NCBI GenBank assembly: GCA_031272375.1
Contig: JAISTY010000072.1
Coordinates: 1-8,148, forward strand
DNA: 8,148 nucleotides
DNA from: Opitutaceae bacterium
GTDB taxonomy: Bacteria; Verrucomicrobiota; Verrucomicrobiia; Opitutales; Opitutaceae
Reading direction: 5' to 3'
The notes beneath the pieces were generated by a model. That model made no database searches and was not told where the DNA came from. It saw only the letters and a program-made list of their open reading frames with translations. The translations under genes and the position numbers were made by a program. Positions 1-7,876 of this stretch are shown in pieces. How positions within the stretch are numbered: position 1 is the first letter of the stretch; each line of letters begins with the position of its first letter.

Positions 1-333
1 TCCATTTATCCGGGCAAGGTCCCCGTCGAGGGCTTCCAGCGCCAGGCGCAGCTGTTGGAGCGCGCCTCGGACGAGGTGGCCTTCATGGTCGGCCAGCTCC
101 GCAAAAAAGGCGGCCTCGACCTCATCCAGCAGGCCAACGAACGCCTCCAGTTCGCCGAGGGCGAGGCCGACAAGCTGATGTTCACCCTCCTCAAGGGCTT
201 CTACCGCGACCCCGCCTGCGGCCCCAAGGAGACCATGATCCTCCAGGAAACCGTCGAAATGGTCGAAAAGGCCGTGGACCGCTGCCGCGACGCCGGCAAC
301 GTCGTCTTCCAAATCGTCCTCAAATACTCGTGA
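1..333 (+). CDS. DUF47 / PhoU-like protein, C-terminal part (5' end outside window)
   Basis: The frame is open from the first base and ends in TGA at 331-333, giving 110 residues, roughly the C-terminal half of a family whose members are usually a little over 200 residues. The visible part is all helical, with charged amphipathic segments and an ending (KAVDRCRDAGNVVFQIVLKY) typical of DUF47, where the last helix carries a conserved Asp and finishes near 'ivLK'. DUF47 proteins are distant relatives of PhoU and are commonly encoded directly before PiT phosphate permeases, which they are thought to regulate from the cytoplasmic side. That arrangement is present here: the permease starts 22 bases downstream. 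The family assignment rests on recalled sequence pattern plus this neighbour. The true start lies left of the window. Confidence 0.85.
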   Translation, partial: SIYPGKVPVEGFQRQAQLLERASDEVAFMVGQLRKKGGLDLIQQANERLQFAEGEADKLMFTLLKGFYRDPACGPKETMILQETVEMVEKAVDRCRDAGNVVFQIVLKYS

Positions 334-355
334 GGCCCAAACCGGCGCGCCACCG

Positions 356-1399
356 ATGACCCTGCTGCTCCTCGTCCTCCTGGCCGCCCTCGCCTTTGAG
401 TTCATCAACGGCTTCCACGACACCGCCAACTCCATCGCAACCGTCGTCTCCACAAAGGTCCTCACCCCGCGCCAGGCCATCCTCATGGCCGCCACCGTTG
501 ACCTCGCCGGCGCCCTCATCATGGGCACCAGCGTTGCCAAAACCATCGGCGCCGGACTCGTGGACGTCTCCGCCATCACCATGCCCGCCGTCCTCTGCGC
601 CCTGCTCGCCGCCGTCTTCTGGAACCTGCTGACGTGGTGGCTCGGCCTGCCCTCCAGCTCCAGCCACGGCCTCATCGGCGGCTTGTGCGGCGCCGCCCTC
701 GCCCTCTCCGGCGACTGGCACGTCCTCCACTGGGGCGACGGCCTCTGGCCGAAGGTCGTCATGCCCATGCTCCTCGCGCCCGTCGCCGGCTTCGGCATCG
801 CCGCCGTCGTCATGTGGCTCCTCTACCTCGTCCTCCGCCGCGCCCGACCGCAGTTCGTCAACACCGTCTTCGGGAAACTCCAGGTCGTCTCCGCCGCCTG
901 GATGGGCTTCAGCCACGGCTCCAACGACGCCCAAAAGGGCATGGGCATCGTCACCCTCGCCCTCTTCACCGCCAGCGGCGCGGGCGTCCTCGACGCCCTC
1001 CCGCCCTGGCTCTCCTTCCTGCGCACCGACCGCATGGAGGTCCACACCTGGGTCGTCGTCCTCTGCGGCGTGACCATGGCCTGCGGCACCGCGATGGGCG
1101 GCTGGCGCATCATCAAGACAATGGGACACAAAATGGTGAAGCTGCAGCCCATCAACGGCTTCGCTGCCGAGACCTCCGCCGCCGCCGTCATCATCTCCGC
1201 CTCCCACTTCGGCGTCCCCCTCTCGACCACCCACGTCATCTCCACCTCCATCATGGGCGTCGGCTCCGTCAAAAGGTTCAGCGCCGTCAAATGGGGCATC
1301 GTCGGCCGCATCGTCTGGGCATGGGTGCTGACGATCCCGATAACCGGAACGCTCGGCTACCTCATCTGCCGGGCCGTGCTCGCCCTCAACATCGGATAG
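356..1399 (+). CDS. pit: PiT-family inorganic phosphate permease
   Basis: A 347-residue, very hydrophobic inner-membrane protein. It shows the inverted-repeat signature of PiT transporters: GFHDTANSIATVV at residues 19-31 in the first half and GFSHGSNDAQKGMGI at 184-198 in the second, with the paired aspartates Asp22 and Asp191. Each repeat also carries the second conserved loop, PSSSSHGLIGG (99-109) and PLSTTHVIST (288-297). Members carry inorganic phosphate, usually as a metal-phosphate complex, coupled to protons or sodium; which ion is used cannot be read from the sequence. The length fits the short bacterial form, lacking the long central insert of E. coli PitA (about 500 residues). The ATG at 356 begins directly with the first hydrophobic helix. 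No good Shine-Dalgarno precedes it, so translation may depend on coupling to the DUF47 gene. Its stop codon overlaps the radC ribosome binding site. Confidence 0.95.
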   Translation: MTLLLLVLLAALAFEFINGFHDTANSIATVVSTKVLTPRQAILMAATVDLAGALIMGTSVAKTIGAGLVDVSAITMPAVLCALLAAVFWNLLTWWLGLPSSSSHGLIGGLCGAALALSGDWHVLHWGDGLWPKVVMPMLLAPVAGFGIAAVVMWLLYLVLRRARPQFVNTVFGKLQVVSAAWMGFSHGSNDAQKGMGIVTLALFTASGAGVLDALPPWLSFLRTDRMEVHTWVVVLCGVTMACGTAMGGWRIIKTMGHKMVKLQPINGFAAETSAAAVIISASHFGVPLSTTHVISTSIMGVGSVKRFSAVKWGIVGRIVWAWVLTIPITGTLGYLICRAVLALNIG

Positions 1400-1403
1400 G
1401 AGG
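1398..1403 (+). promoter_or_regulatory. Ribosome binding site of radC overlapping the pit stop codon
   Basis: A perfect AGGAGG lies 10 bases before the radC ATG and shares its first two bases with the pit TAG stop (1397-1399). It is the only strong Shine-Dalgarno sequence seen before any start in this window. It supports the ATG at 1414 as the radC start and suggests that ribosomes finishing pit could affect radC initiation. Confidence 0.7.
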
Positions 1404-1413
1404 CCGCGCGACA

Positions 1414-2136
1414 ATGGACGCCCCCGCGCACTCCCCGCAGCCCAACCGCCTCCAAAGCCTCGCGCGGGGCGACAAGCCGCAGGAACGCCTCGAACGCCTC
1501 GGCGCCTCCGCCCTCGGCGACACCGAGCTGCTCGCCATGCTCCTCCGCAGCGGCACGCGGGGAAACGACGTCCTCACCCTCGCCGCCCGCCTCCTCGCCG
1601 AGGCCGGCTCCCTCGCCGCCCTGATCGCCTGGAACGAGGCCGACTTCCGCCGGCTCCGCGGCATCGGACGCGTCAAGGCCTTGCAATTGGTGACGGTCAT
1701 GGAGGTCGCCCGGCGCGTGGCGATGGAGGCGCCCGCGCGGGCCTCCCTCGGAACCGCCGCGGAGGTCTTCCGCCACCTGATGCCCGTGGCGCGCGGCCTC
1801 GCCGTCGAGAAATTCTGGGTGCTCTGCCTCAACCGCAAAAACCGCCTCCTCAAACGCGTCGAGGTGTCGAGCGGCACGGCGGGCAGCTCCCTCGCCCACC
1901 CGCGCGAGGTCTTCCGCGAGGCCATCCGCGAGGCCGCCAGCGCCGTCGTCTGCGCCCACAACCACCCCTCCGGCGACCCGTCGCCCAGCGCCAACGACAT
2001 CGCCGTCACGCGCCTCCTGCGACAAGCCGCCGAGACCGTGCAAATCCCCCTGCTCGACCACGTGATCATCGGCACCCCCGCCGCGGATCCCTCGGGCGCC
2101 GGCTACTACAGCTTCCGCGAGGCGGGAATGCTGTGA
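1414..2136 (+). CDS. radC: RadC-family JAMM-domain protein
   Basis: A 240-residue protein of the usual RadC length and layout. The N-terminal part contains the UPF0758 helical region (RERLxxxGAxxLxDxELLAxLLRxG type, about residues 22-48) and a helix-hairpin-helix-like segment RRLRGIGRVKALQL at 79-92. The C-terminal half is a JAMM/MPN+ metalloprotease-like domain whose metal-binding motif HNHPSGDPSPSAND (182-195) gives His182, His184, Ser192 and Asp195 in exact HxHx7SxxD spacing. Conserved LLDHVIIG (213-220) and a YYSF ending (231-234) follow. The E. coli name reflects an old link to DNA repair that was later traced to another gene, and the enzymatic role of RadC proteins is still unclear. The gene starts 14 bases after pit with a strong ribosome binding site, so it is probably co-transcribed with the phosphate genes without an evident functional link. 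Only 18 bases separate it from the convergent gene. Confidence 0.95.
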   Translation: MDAPAHSPQPNRLQSLARGDKPQERLERLGASALGDTELLAMLLRSGTRGNDVLTLAARLLAEAGSLAALIAWNEADFRRLRGIGRVKALQLVTVMEVARRVAMEAPARASLGTAAEVFRHLMPVARGLAVEKFWVLCLNRKNRLLKRVEVSSGTAGSSLAHPREVFREAIREAASAVVCAHNHPSGDPSPSANDIAVTRLLRQAAETVQIPLLDHVIIGTPAADPSGAGYYSFREAGML

Positions 2137-2154
2137 CGGCAGGGACGAAAAAAC

Positions 2155-3387
2155 TCACCGCAGCCGCCGGGGAAGCGCCTTGTAGCGCGCCTGCAGATGC
2201 GCGAACGCCTCCGCCGTCGGCGGCGCGGGCTCCCCGGTCTCGAGCGTCCGGCCCGGCTTCAGGCTGCCGATGAGGACGCAGTAGTCGTTGTTGACCATGA
2301 TGCCGAGCACCTCGGCGTTGGCGCTGAAAATCAGGTCGCCGCTCTCGGGGACGTTGTCGAAGGCGTTCGGGTTTTTGGAAAGCGGGTCGGCGTTCACGAC
2401 AATCTCCGCGTAGCCGGGGGTGTCGGGGTTGAACTCGAAGGTCACCTTCACGCCGCGCTGCCGCTTGTTGATGAAAACGCCCTCGCTGAATTTGAAGGGA
2501 TCCGCCGCCAGCCGGTAGACCCCGCTGTAGCCGAGCCGCGCGACCTCCTCCGCCGCGAGCGGAACGGCGATGATGCGCGGATCCGCCTCCAAAAAGGAGA
2601 ACTTGCGGATGGGCAGCGTGCGCGCGCCGCGCCGGAACTCGCCGCTGATCCCCGTCCAGTCGCGGGGCTTCTCGGTCAGGCTGAAGGGCGTCGTCTCGAT
2701 GTGCGCGAGCGCGTAATAACTCCCGCCGTCGCCCGCGATGACGGTGACGGCCTCGCGCCGCTTCCCCGACAGCCCGAAAAGTCCGGGGCGGCTCGCGTTG
2801 ATGTGGAGGGCGAGGCGGTTCTCGAAAAAGAGGCGGGCGATGGCGTTCGGCGTGACGCCCTGCCCCGCCTTGAACTCGGTGACAATCGCGGCGCTCCCCT
2901 TCGCCAGCTCGCCGACGTTCTCGGCGAGCTTCGTCGTGGTCGTCTGCGCCTCCACGCGGTCCTTGCGCTCCGTCTCCACGCGCGTCTGCAGGGTCTCGGT
3001 GACGGCCTTCAGGTCGGCGCGCTCCCGCTCCGCCGCCTCGATGCCGCTGGTCAGCGCCTCGATTTTCTCCTCCGCCTCCAGCTGGACGCGCTGCTTCTCC
3101 TCGCGGGTCCTCTCAAGCTCGGCGCGGGCGGTCTCAAGGCTCCCGCGCGCCGTCTCAAGGCGCCGCGCGAGCTGCTCGCGCCGCGCCCGCTCGTCGTCAA
3201 GGGCCAGGCGCATGACGGAGATGACGTCGTCGGTCTCCGTGGCCGGCTTCTCCGCGGCGGCCCCGCGCGCGGCGTCGCGGGCGGCCCGTCCTCCGGGAGC
3301 CTTCGGCGCCGCGCTCTGCCAGTTGGTGAGCGCGAGGAGGTTCAGCAGGAGGAAGTCGCAAAGGATGAGGAGGAGGGTCTTGTTCAT
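2155..3387 (-). CDS. Membrane-anchored coiled-coil protein with a cryptic trypsin-like C-terminal domain
   Basis: A 410-residue protein I cannot place in a named family. Residues 4-21 form one hydrophobic helix after a single Lys, as in an uncleaved signal anchor; the positive-inside pattern puts the remainder in the periplasm. An Ala/Pro-rich linker (24-50) leads into a charged Glu/Arg/Leu-rich coiled coil at about 55-165. The C-terminal part (about 175-380) reads like a beta-rich chymotrypsin-fold domain: YYALAHIETTP places His229 where such proteases have 'TAAHC', ADPRIIAVPL places Asp269 where they have 'DIAL', and PESGDLIFSANAEVLGI (347-363) resembles 'GDSGGPLF...GxVVGI' with Ser349 at the nucleophile position. 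The usual glycines at two flanking positions are Pro347 and Asp351, so activity is uncertain. ATG (3385-3387) overlaps the previous gene's TGA by 4 bases, indicating translational coupling; no Shine-Dalgarno is seen. The frame is certainly coding; the protease reading is inference. Confidence 0.85.
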   Translation of the reverse strand: MNKTLLLILCDFLLLNLLALTNWQSAAPKAPGGRAARDAARGAAAEKPATETDDVISVMRLALDDERARREQLARRLETARGSLETARAELERTREEKQRVQLEAEEKIEALTSGIEAAERERADLKAVTETLQTRVETERKDRVEAQTTTTKLAENVGELAKGSAAIVTEFKAGQGVTPNAIARLFFENRLALHINASRPGLFGLSGKRREAVTVIAGDGGSYYALAHIETTPFSLTEKPRDWTGISGEFRRGARTLPIRKFSFLEADPRIIAVPLAAEEVARLGYSGVYRLAADPFKFSEGVFINKRQRGVKVTFEFNPDTPGYAEIVVNADPLSKNPNAFDNVPESGDLIFSANAEVLGIMVNNDYCVLIGSLKPGRTLETGEPAPPTAEAFAHLQARYKALPRRLR

Positions 3388-3761
3388 GGGCGCGGGGCGG
3401 CGTCTCCGGCGCGCGCGATTTCATTCTGCGCGGCCATGATGAGCCGGTGCTTGCAGGGGCGGACGTGGCGGATCTTCACCAGCGCGACGCAGATGATTCC
3501 GAAAAGGTTGGACGAGTAGGCCGCGAGCAGGTTCGGCGAGACGACCTGCAACACCTGCAACACCAGCGCCGCCGCGGTCCCGGCGATGCCGATGTAGAGG
3601 CCGCCGTCGAAGAGGTTCTCCTCGTTCTCCATCAGCCGCAGCTTCAGCAACGGCGGCAGGTCCCGCCGTTCTATCGAGCGCATCTTCCACAGGCAGACCA
3701 GATACATGCCGATCTGCAGCGTTAGAAAAATCCCTATCGAGAGCAGTGTGTTGGTGTCCAT
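3384..3761 (-). CDS. Small three-helix membrane protein of unknown function
   Basis: A 125-residue protein I do not recognise. Three hydrophobic segments are visible, at about residues 5-24, 54-73 and 78-95. A polar, charged loop (26-52: RSIERRDLPP...ENEENLFDGG) lies between the first two, and a basic tail (97-107: KIRHVRPCKHR) follows the third. The many Arg/Lys residues after helices one and three suggest that both the loop and the C-terminus are cytoplasmic, with the N-terminus outside. Cysteines occur at 23, 91 and 103. The stop codon overlaps the start of the coiled-coil protein by 4 bases (ATGA), so the two are probably made together and may form a membrane complex. The start lies 14 bases after the scpA stop, without a clear Shine-Dalgarno. 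Leu and Ala codons favour CTG and GCG, unlike scpA, which favours CTC and GCC. Confidence 0.8.
   Translation of the reverse strand: MDTNTLLSIGIFLTLQIGMYLVCLWKMRSIERRDLPPLLKLRLMENEENLFDGGLYIGIAGTAAALVLQVLQVVSPNLLAAYSSNLFGIICVALVKIRHVRPCKHRLIMAAQNEIARAGDAAPRP
3544..3564 (-). repeat. 9-base tandem repeat, 2.3 copies, inside the small membrane-protein gene
   Basis: On the plus strand ACCTGCAAC occurs twice head to tail (3544-3552, 3553-3561), followed by ACC. On the coding strand it is translated as VLQVLQV, which forms the end of the second predicted membrane helix. The unit is a multiple of three, so copy-number change by slippage would lengthen or shorten the helix by three residues without breaking the frame. 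It may be a chance product of a repetitive hydrophobic sequence. Confidence 0.6.
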
Positions 3762-3775
3762 GACGGTGGCGGGTT

Positions 3776-4540
3776 TCAGGCGGCAGGAGAGGCGGTTTCG
3801 GGAGGCTCGTCCTCGCGGGCGGAGATTTGGATGTCGGCGAAGGTGTCCGTCTGGGCGAGGCGGAGTTTGCGGACGCGCGCGAGTTCGAGGATGGCCCAGA
3901 AGGTGTAGATGAGGCGGCGGAGGGAGACGGGGCCGTCGTCGAAGAGGCTGGAGAAGGTGAAGGCGCCGCGGGCGCGGGCGAGGGCGAGGATTTCCTCCAT
4001 TTTGTCGGAGACGGTGAACTGCTCGTCGTGGATTTCGCCGACGACGAGTTTTTCGGAGAGGCGGCGGAGGACGTTGTTGAAGGCGTTCCAGAGGGCGATG
4101 CGGTCGGTGGCGGCGAGGGGGCGTTCGGCGTCGGCGGGGCGGCGCCAGGGGTTGAGGCGGGGGAGGCGGTCGAGTTGCGCGTCGGCGAGGTCGCCGAGGT
4201 CGCGGGCGGCCTCCTTGAATTTTTTGTATTGGAGGAGCTGGTGGACGAGTTCCCAGCGCGGGTCGAAGGCGTCGTCCTCGTCGGCGCCGACGGCGGCTTG
4301 TCCACGGGGGAGGAGGAGGCGGGATTTGATTTCCATGAGGGTCGCGGCCATGACGAAGAAGTCGCCGGCGATATCGAGGTCGAGGCGGCTCATGGAGTGG
4401 AGGATGTCAATGTATTGGGTGGTGACGGTTTCGATGGGGATGTCGTAGATGTCTATTTCGTTTTTGCGTATGAGGAAGAGGAGAAGGTCGAGGGGGCCTT
4501 CAAAGACGGGGAGGCGGACGCGGTAGTCGGTGTCGAGCAT
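3776..4540 (-). CDS. scpA: Segregation and condensation protein ScpA
   Basis: A 254-residue kleisin, the subunit that bridges the SMC dimer and binds ScpB in bacterial condensin, working on the nucleoid in chromosome compaction and segregation. The N-terminal region has the diagnostic FEGPLDLLLFLI (13-24), then AGDFFVMAATLMEIKSRLLL (58-77), the helices that contact the SMC neck. A variable acidic and charged middle (about 82-145) follows. The C-terminal winged-helix region ends with IYTFWAILELARVRKLRLAQ (211-230), which contacts the SMC head. Length is normal for the family. The ATG at 4538-4540 lies directly before the conserved N-terminus, and no Shine-Dalgarno precedes it. The usual partner scpB is not next to it: downstream are two unrecognised membrane genes, upstream the Ppx/GppA gene 47 bases away. 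Confidence 0.95.
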   Translation of the reverse strand: MLDTDYRVRLPVFEGPLDLLLFLIRKNEIDIYDIPIETVTTQYIDILHSMSRLDLDIAGDFFVMAATLMEIKSRLLLPRGQAAVGADEDDAFDPRWELVHQLLQYKKFKEAARDLGDLADAQLDRLPRLNPWRRPADAERPLAATDRIALWNAFNNVLRRLSEKLVVGEIHDEQFTVSDKMEEILALARARGAFTFSSLFDDGPVSLRRLIYTFWAILELARVRKLRLAQTDTFADIQISAREDEPPETASPAA

Positions 4541-4561
4541 TTTGAGCGGAGGCGGAGGAGA

Positions 4562-4580
4562 GGGAGGGCGCGCGGGCGGG
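4562..4580 (+). other. Predicted G-quadruplex motif between the phosphatase gene and scpA
   Basis: Four GGG runs (4562-4564, 4566-4568, 4574-4576, 4578-4580) separated by loops of 1, 5 and 1 bases meet the standard G3+N1-7 rule. The motif lies on the plus strand, which is the template strand for the minus-strand operon, in the 47-base gap before scpA; the transcript would carry the C-rich complement. Folding in the cell is not shown by sequence, and such motifs arise easily by chance in G-rich DNA. Confidence 0.45.
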
Positions 4581-4587
4581 CAAGCGT

Positions 4588-5553
4588 TTAGAGGTCCGCG
4601 GGTGGTTTCGCGGGCGGGAGGAGGGCGTCGGCGACGCCGTGGCGGAGGGTGTGGTCGGAGTGGAGGAAGCGTTGGGTGCCGGCGAGGCGGGCGAGCGCGA
4701 GCATGGTCATCAGGGCGGCGGGGAGGACGTCGGCGCGGGCGGCGGGGACGCCGGGGATTTCGCGGCGTTTGGCGAGGGGGAGCGGAGCGAGGCGGTCGAG
4801 GAGTTTTTGGATTTGTCCGGTGGTGACGGCGGCGGGCGGGGCACCGTCCGGGGAGGGCAGGGTGGCGAGGAGGGCGGACAAGCTGCCGCCGCAGAGAACG
4901 TGGGCGCGGGCGGGCGGGACGCCGCCGTTTTGGGCGAGGAGGCCGGTGACGCGGGCGTCGAACAGCCGGCGTGTTTCCGGCGCGAGGGGGTCGCCGGGTT
5001 TTTTTTCAAGGAGCGTGCCGGAGAGGCGGACGCAGCCGAGGGGGAGGGATTTTTGGATACGGAGGGCGCGGTTTTCGCAGTGGAGGATTTCGAGGGAGCC
5101 GCCGCCGAGGTCGTAGATGTTGAAGTTGGAGAGGCCGGCGAGGGCGGGGTCGGTGGCGACGCCGCGTCCGATGAGCGCGGCCTCCTGTTCGCCGGTGAGG
5201 ACGCGGAGGGGGTGGCCGGCGCGGTCGAGGACGCGCCGCTGGAACGCGGGGGCGTTCGGGGCGTCGCGGACGGCGCTGGTGGCGACGATGCGGACGAGGG
5301 CGGGGGCGAAAGGCGCCGCGTGGCGGATGAGGGATTCGATGGCGTCGAGGGCGGCGGTTTGGGCGGCCTCGGGGAGGCGCGTTGTTTTCCGCGCGGCGGC
5401 GGGGCCGAGGCGGGTTTCGGAAAGGGCGGTGGCGAGCGCGCGGAGAGAGCCGTCCGGGGCGCGGCGGGCGACGAGGCTTTTGATGGAGTTGGAGCCGACA
5501 TCAATGACGAGGGCGGCCGGTCCGGGCGGTGGCGGCGGCGGGTTGTCAGGCAT
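4588..5553 (-). CDS. Ppx/GppA-family phosphatase (short form)
   Basis: A 321-residue member of the ASKHA fold family containing exopolyphosphatase and pppGpp 5'-phosphohydrolase. The first phosphate-binding motif is VIDVGSNSIK (16-25), followed by ATSAVRDA (91-98), the GEQEAALIG segment carrying the expected catalytic glutamate (121-129), and the second phosphate motif IYDLGGGSLEI (146-156). CGGSLSALLA (221-230) and ARADVLPAAL (272-281) fit the later conserved positions. The length matches two-domain proteins without the C-terminal HD-like extension of E. coli Ppx and GppA, so the preferred substrate, polyphosphate or pppGpp, cannot be decided. The start chosen is ATG 5551-5553, just before the first beta-strand; in-frame extension upstream reads only the antisense of the preceding gene. 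The start overlaps the DUF721 gene by 8 bases. Six consecutive prolines (5-10) precede the first strand. Confidence 0.9.
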   Translation of the reverse strand: MPDNPPPPPPGPAALVIDVGSNSIKSLVARRAPDGSLRALATALSETRLGPAAARKTTRLPEAAQTAALDAIESLIRHAAPFAPALVRIVATSAVRDAPNAPAFQRRVLDRAGHPLRVLTGEQEAALIGRGVATDPALAGLSNFNIYDLGGGSLEILHCENRALRIQKSLPLGCVRLSGTLLEKKPGDPLAPETRRLFDARVTGLLAQNGGVPPARAHVLCGGSLSALLATLPSPDGAPPAAVTTGQIQKLLDRLAPLPLAKRREIPGVPAARADVLPAALMTMLALARLAGTQRFLHSDHTLRHGVADALLPPAKPPADL

Positions 5554-5961
5554 TGCGGAAAACGAGGGCGTTGATGGAGGCGCAGCCCGGCGCGGAGCGG
5601 ACGCGGGCGAGGATGAGTTTCTTCTGCTGGAACAGTTCGTTGCGGACGACGGGGTGGCTGGTGAGGACGACGAGTCGGTTGCGGACGTCAATTTCGGCGG
5701 GGTGGCTGTATTGGGCGTTGCTGCCGGCGATTTCGCGCCAGCGATCGCGGAGGGCCTGGACGGGGGTTTCGCGACCGATGCTGTATTTGGCGAGGAGGGC
5801 GTCAATGAGCGGGGCGATTTCCTTGACGGAGCGGAGGCGCTGGCGGGGGGCGTTTTCCCGCGGGACGCCGAGGAAGTCCGCGAGGGCGTTTTCGGCGGCG
5901 GAGGGGAGGTGTTCGGGTTCGGCGGGCATTTTTTCGGGAGGGTTCGGCGTCCGCGGGGCGG

Positions 5962-5965
<4 letters not shown>
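5546..5965 (-). CDS. DUF721 (DciA-like) protein
   Basis: A 139-residue protein. The C-terminal part (about 66-139) matches the DUF721 pattern: a conserved Trp in LRDRWREIAG (72-81), SHPAEIDVRNRLVVLT (87-102), an 'eL' stretch VRNELFQQKKLIL (107-119), and INALVFRN (131-138) as the final strand. DUF721 is the core of DciA, the loader or recruiter of the replicative helicase DnaB in bacteria that lack DnaC-type loaders; proteins carrying only this domain are often annotated as hypothetical. The N-terminal 45 residues are Pro/Glu/Ala-rich and probably unstructured. The ATG at 5963-5965 shares ATGA with the exporter stop codon, which favours this start through coupling; Met13 is an alternative. No Shine-Dalgarno is present. 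The gene sits between a lipid exporter and a phosphatase, an unrelated context that says little about function. Confidence 0.8.
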
Positions 5966-7797
<1,832 letters not shown>

Positions 7798-7829
7798 GGG
7801 AAAAGCCGCGGCGCGGCGCGAGGGCGGGG

Positions 7830-7858
7830 GTTATCCGCGCTTCCCCGGTGGAATTCGA
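7830..7858 (-). promoter_or_regulatory. Candidate sigma70-type promoter before the ABC exporter
   Basis: In the 79-base gap upstream of the exporter the minus strand reads TCGAAT (7858-7853), a 17-base spacer, then GATAAC (7835-7830). These match the consensus at 3 of 6 and 4 of 6 positions, with ideal spacing. A run of six A on the same strand (7865-7860) lies just upstream of the -35 position and could act as an UP element. A transcript would start near 7823, leaving a leader of about 25 bases without a Shine-Dalgarno. The match is weak and unsupported by any other data. Confidence 0.25.
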
Positions 7859-7876
7859 GTTTTTTCAGGCGCGGCC

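Noticed and set aside
634..1413. In-frame upstream extension of radC through the permease gene
   Set aside because: The extension is Arg/Pro/His-rich shadow sequence of the permease, whereas RadC homology begins right after the ATG at 1414, which has a strong ribosome binding site.
320..1414. Long open frame of 364 codons antisense to the phosphate permease
   Set aside because: It is full of Gly/Asp/Glu/Ala low-complexity sequence, the mirror of C-ending codons on the sense strand. The sense frame carries all PiT motifs.
2140..2180. Possible intrinsic terminator for the minus-strand operon at the T6 run
   Set aside because: Only a 3-pair stem can be drawn ahead of the T run, too weak to call.
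2197..3519. 440-codon plus-strand frame opposite the coiled-coil protein
   Set aside because: Its Arg/Leu/Ala/Val-rich composition has no motif, and the opposite strand encodes a coherent anchor, coiled coil and beta domain.
5554..5805. Upstream extension of the Ppx/GppA frame to 405 residues
   Set aside because: The added 84 residues are Ser/Pro/Ala-rich antiphase translation of the DUF721 gene. Conserved sequence starts after the ATG at 5551-5553.
7800..7822. GCCGCGGC palindrome followed by TTTT on the minus strand, as a terminator
   Set aside because: The palindrome leaves no room for a loop, the T run is only four bases, and it lies immediately before the exporter start.
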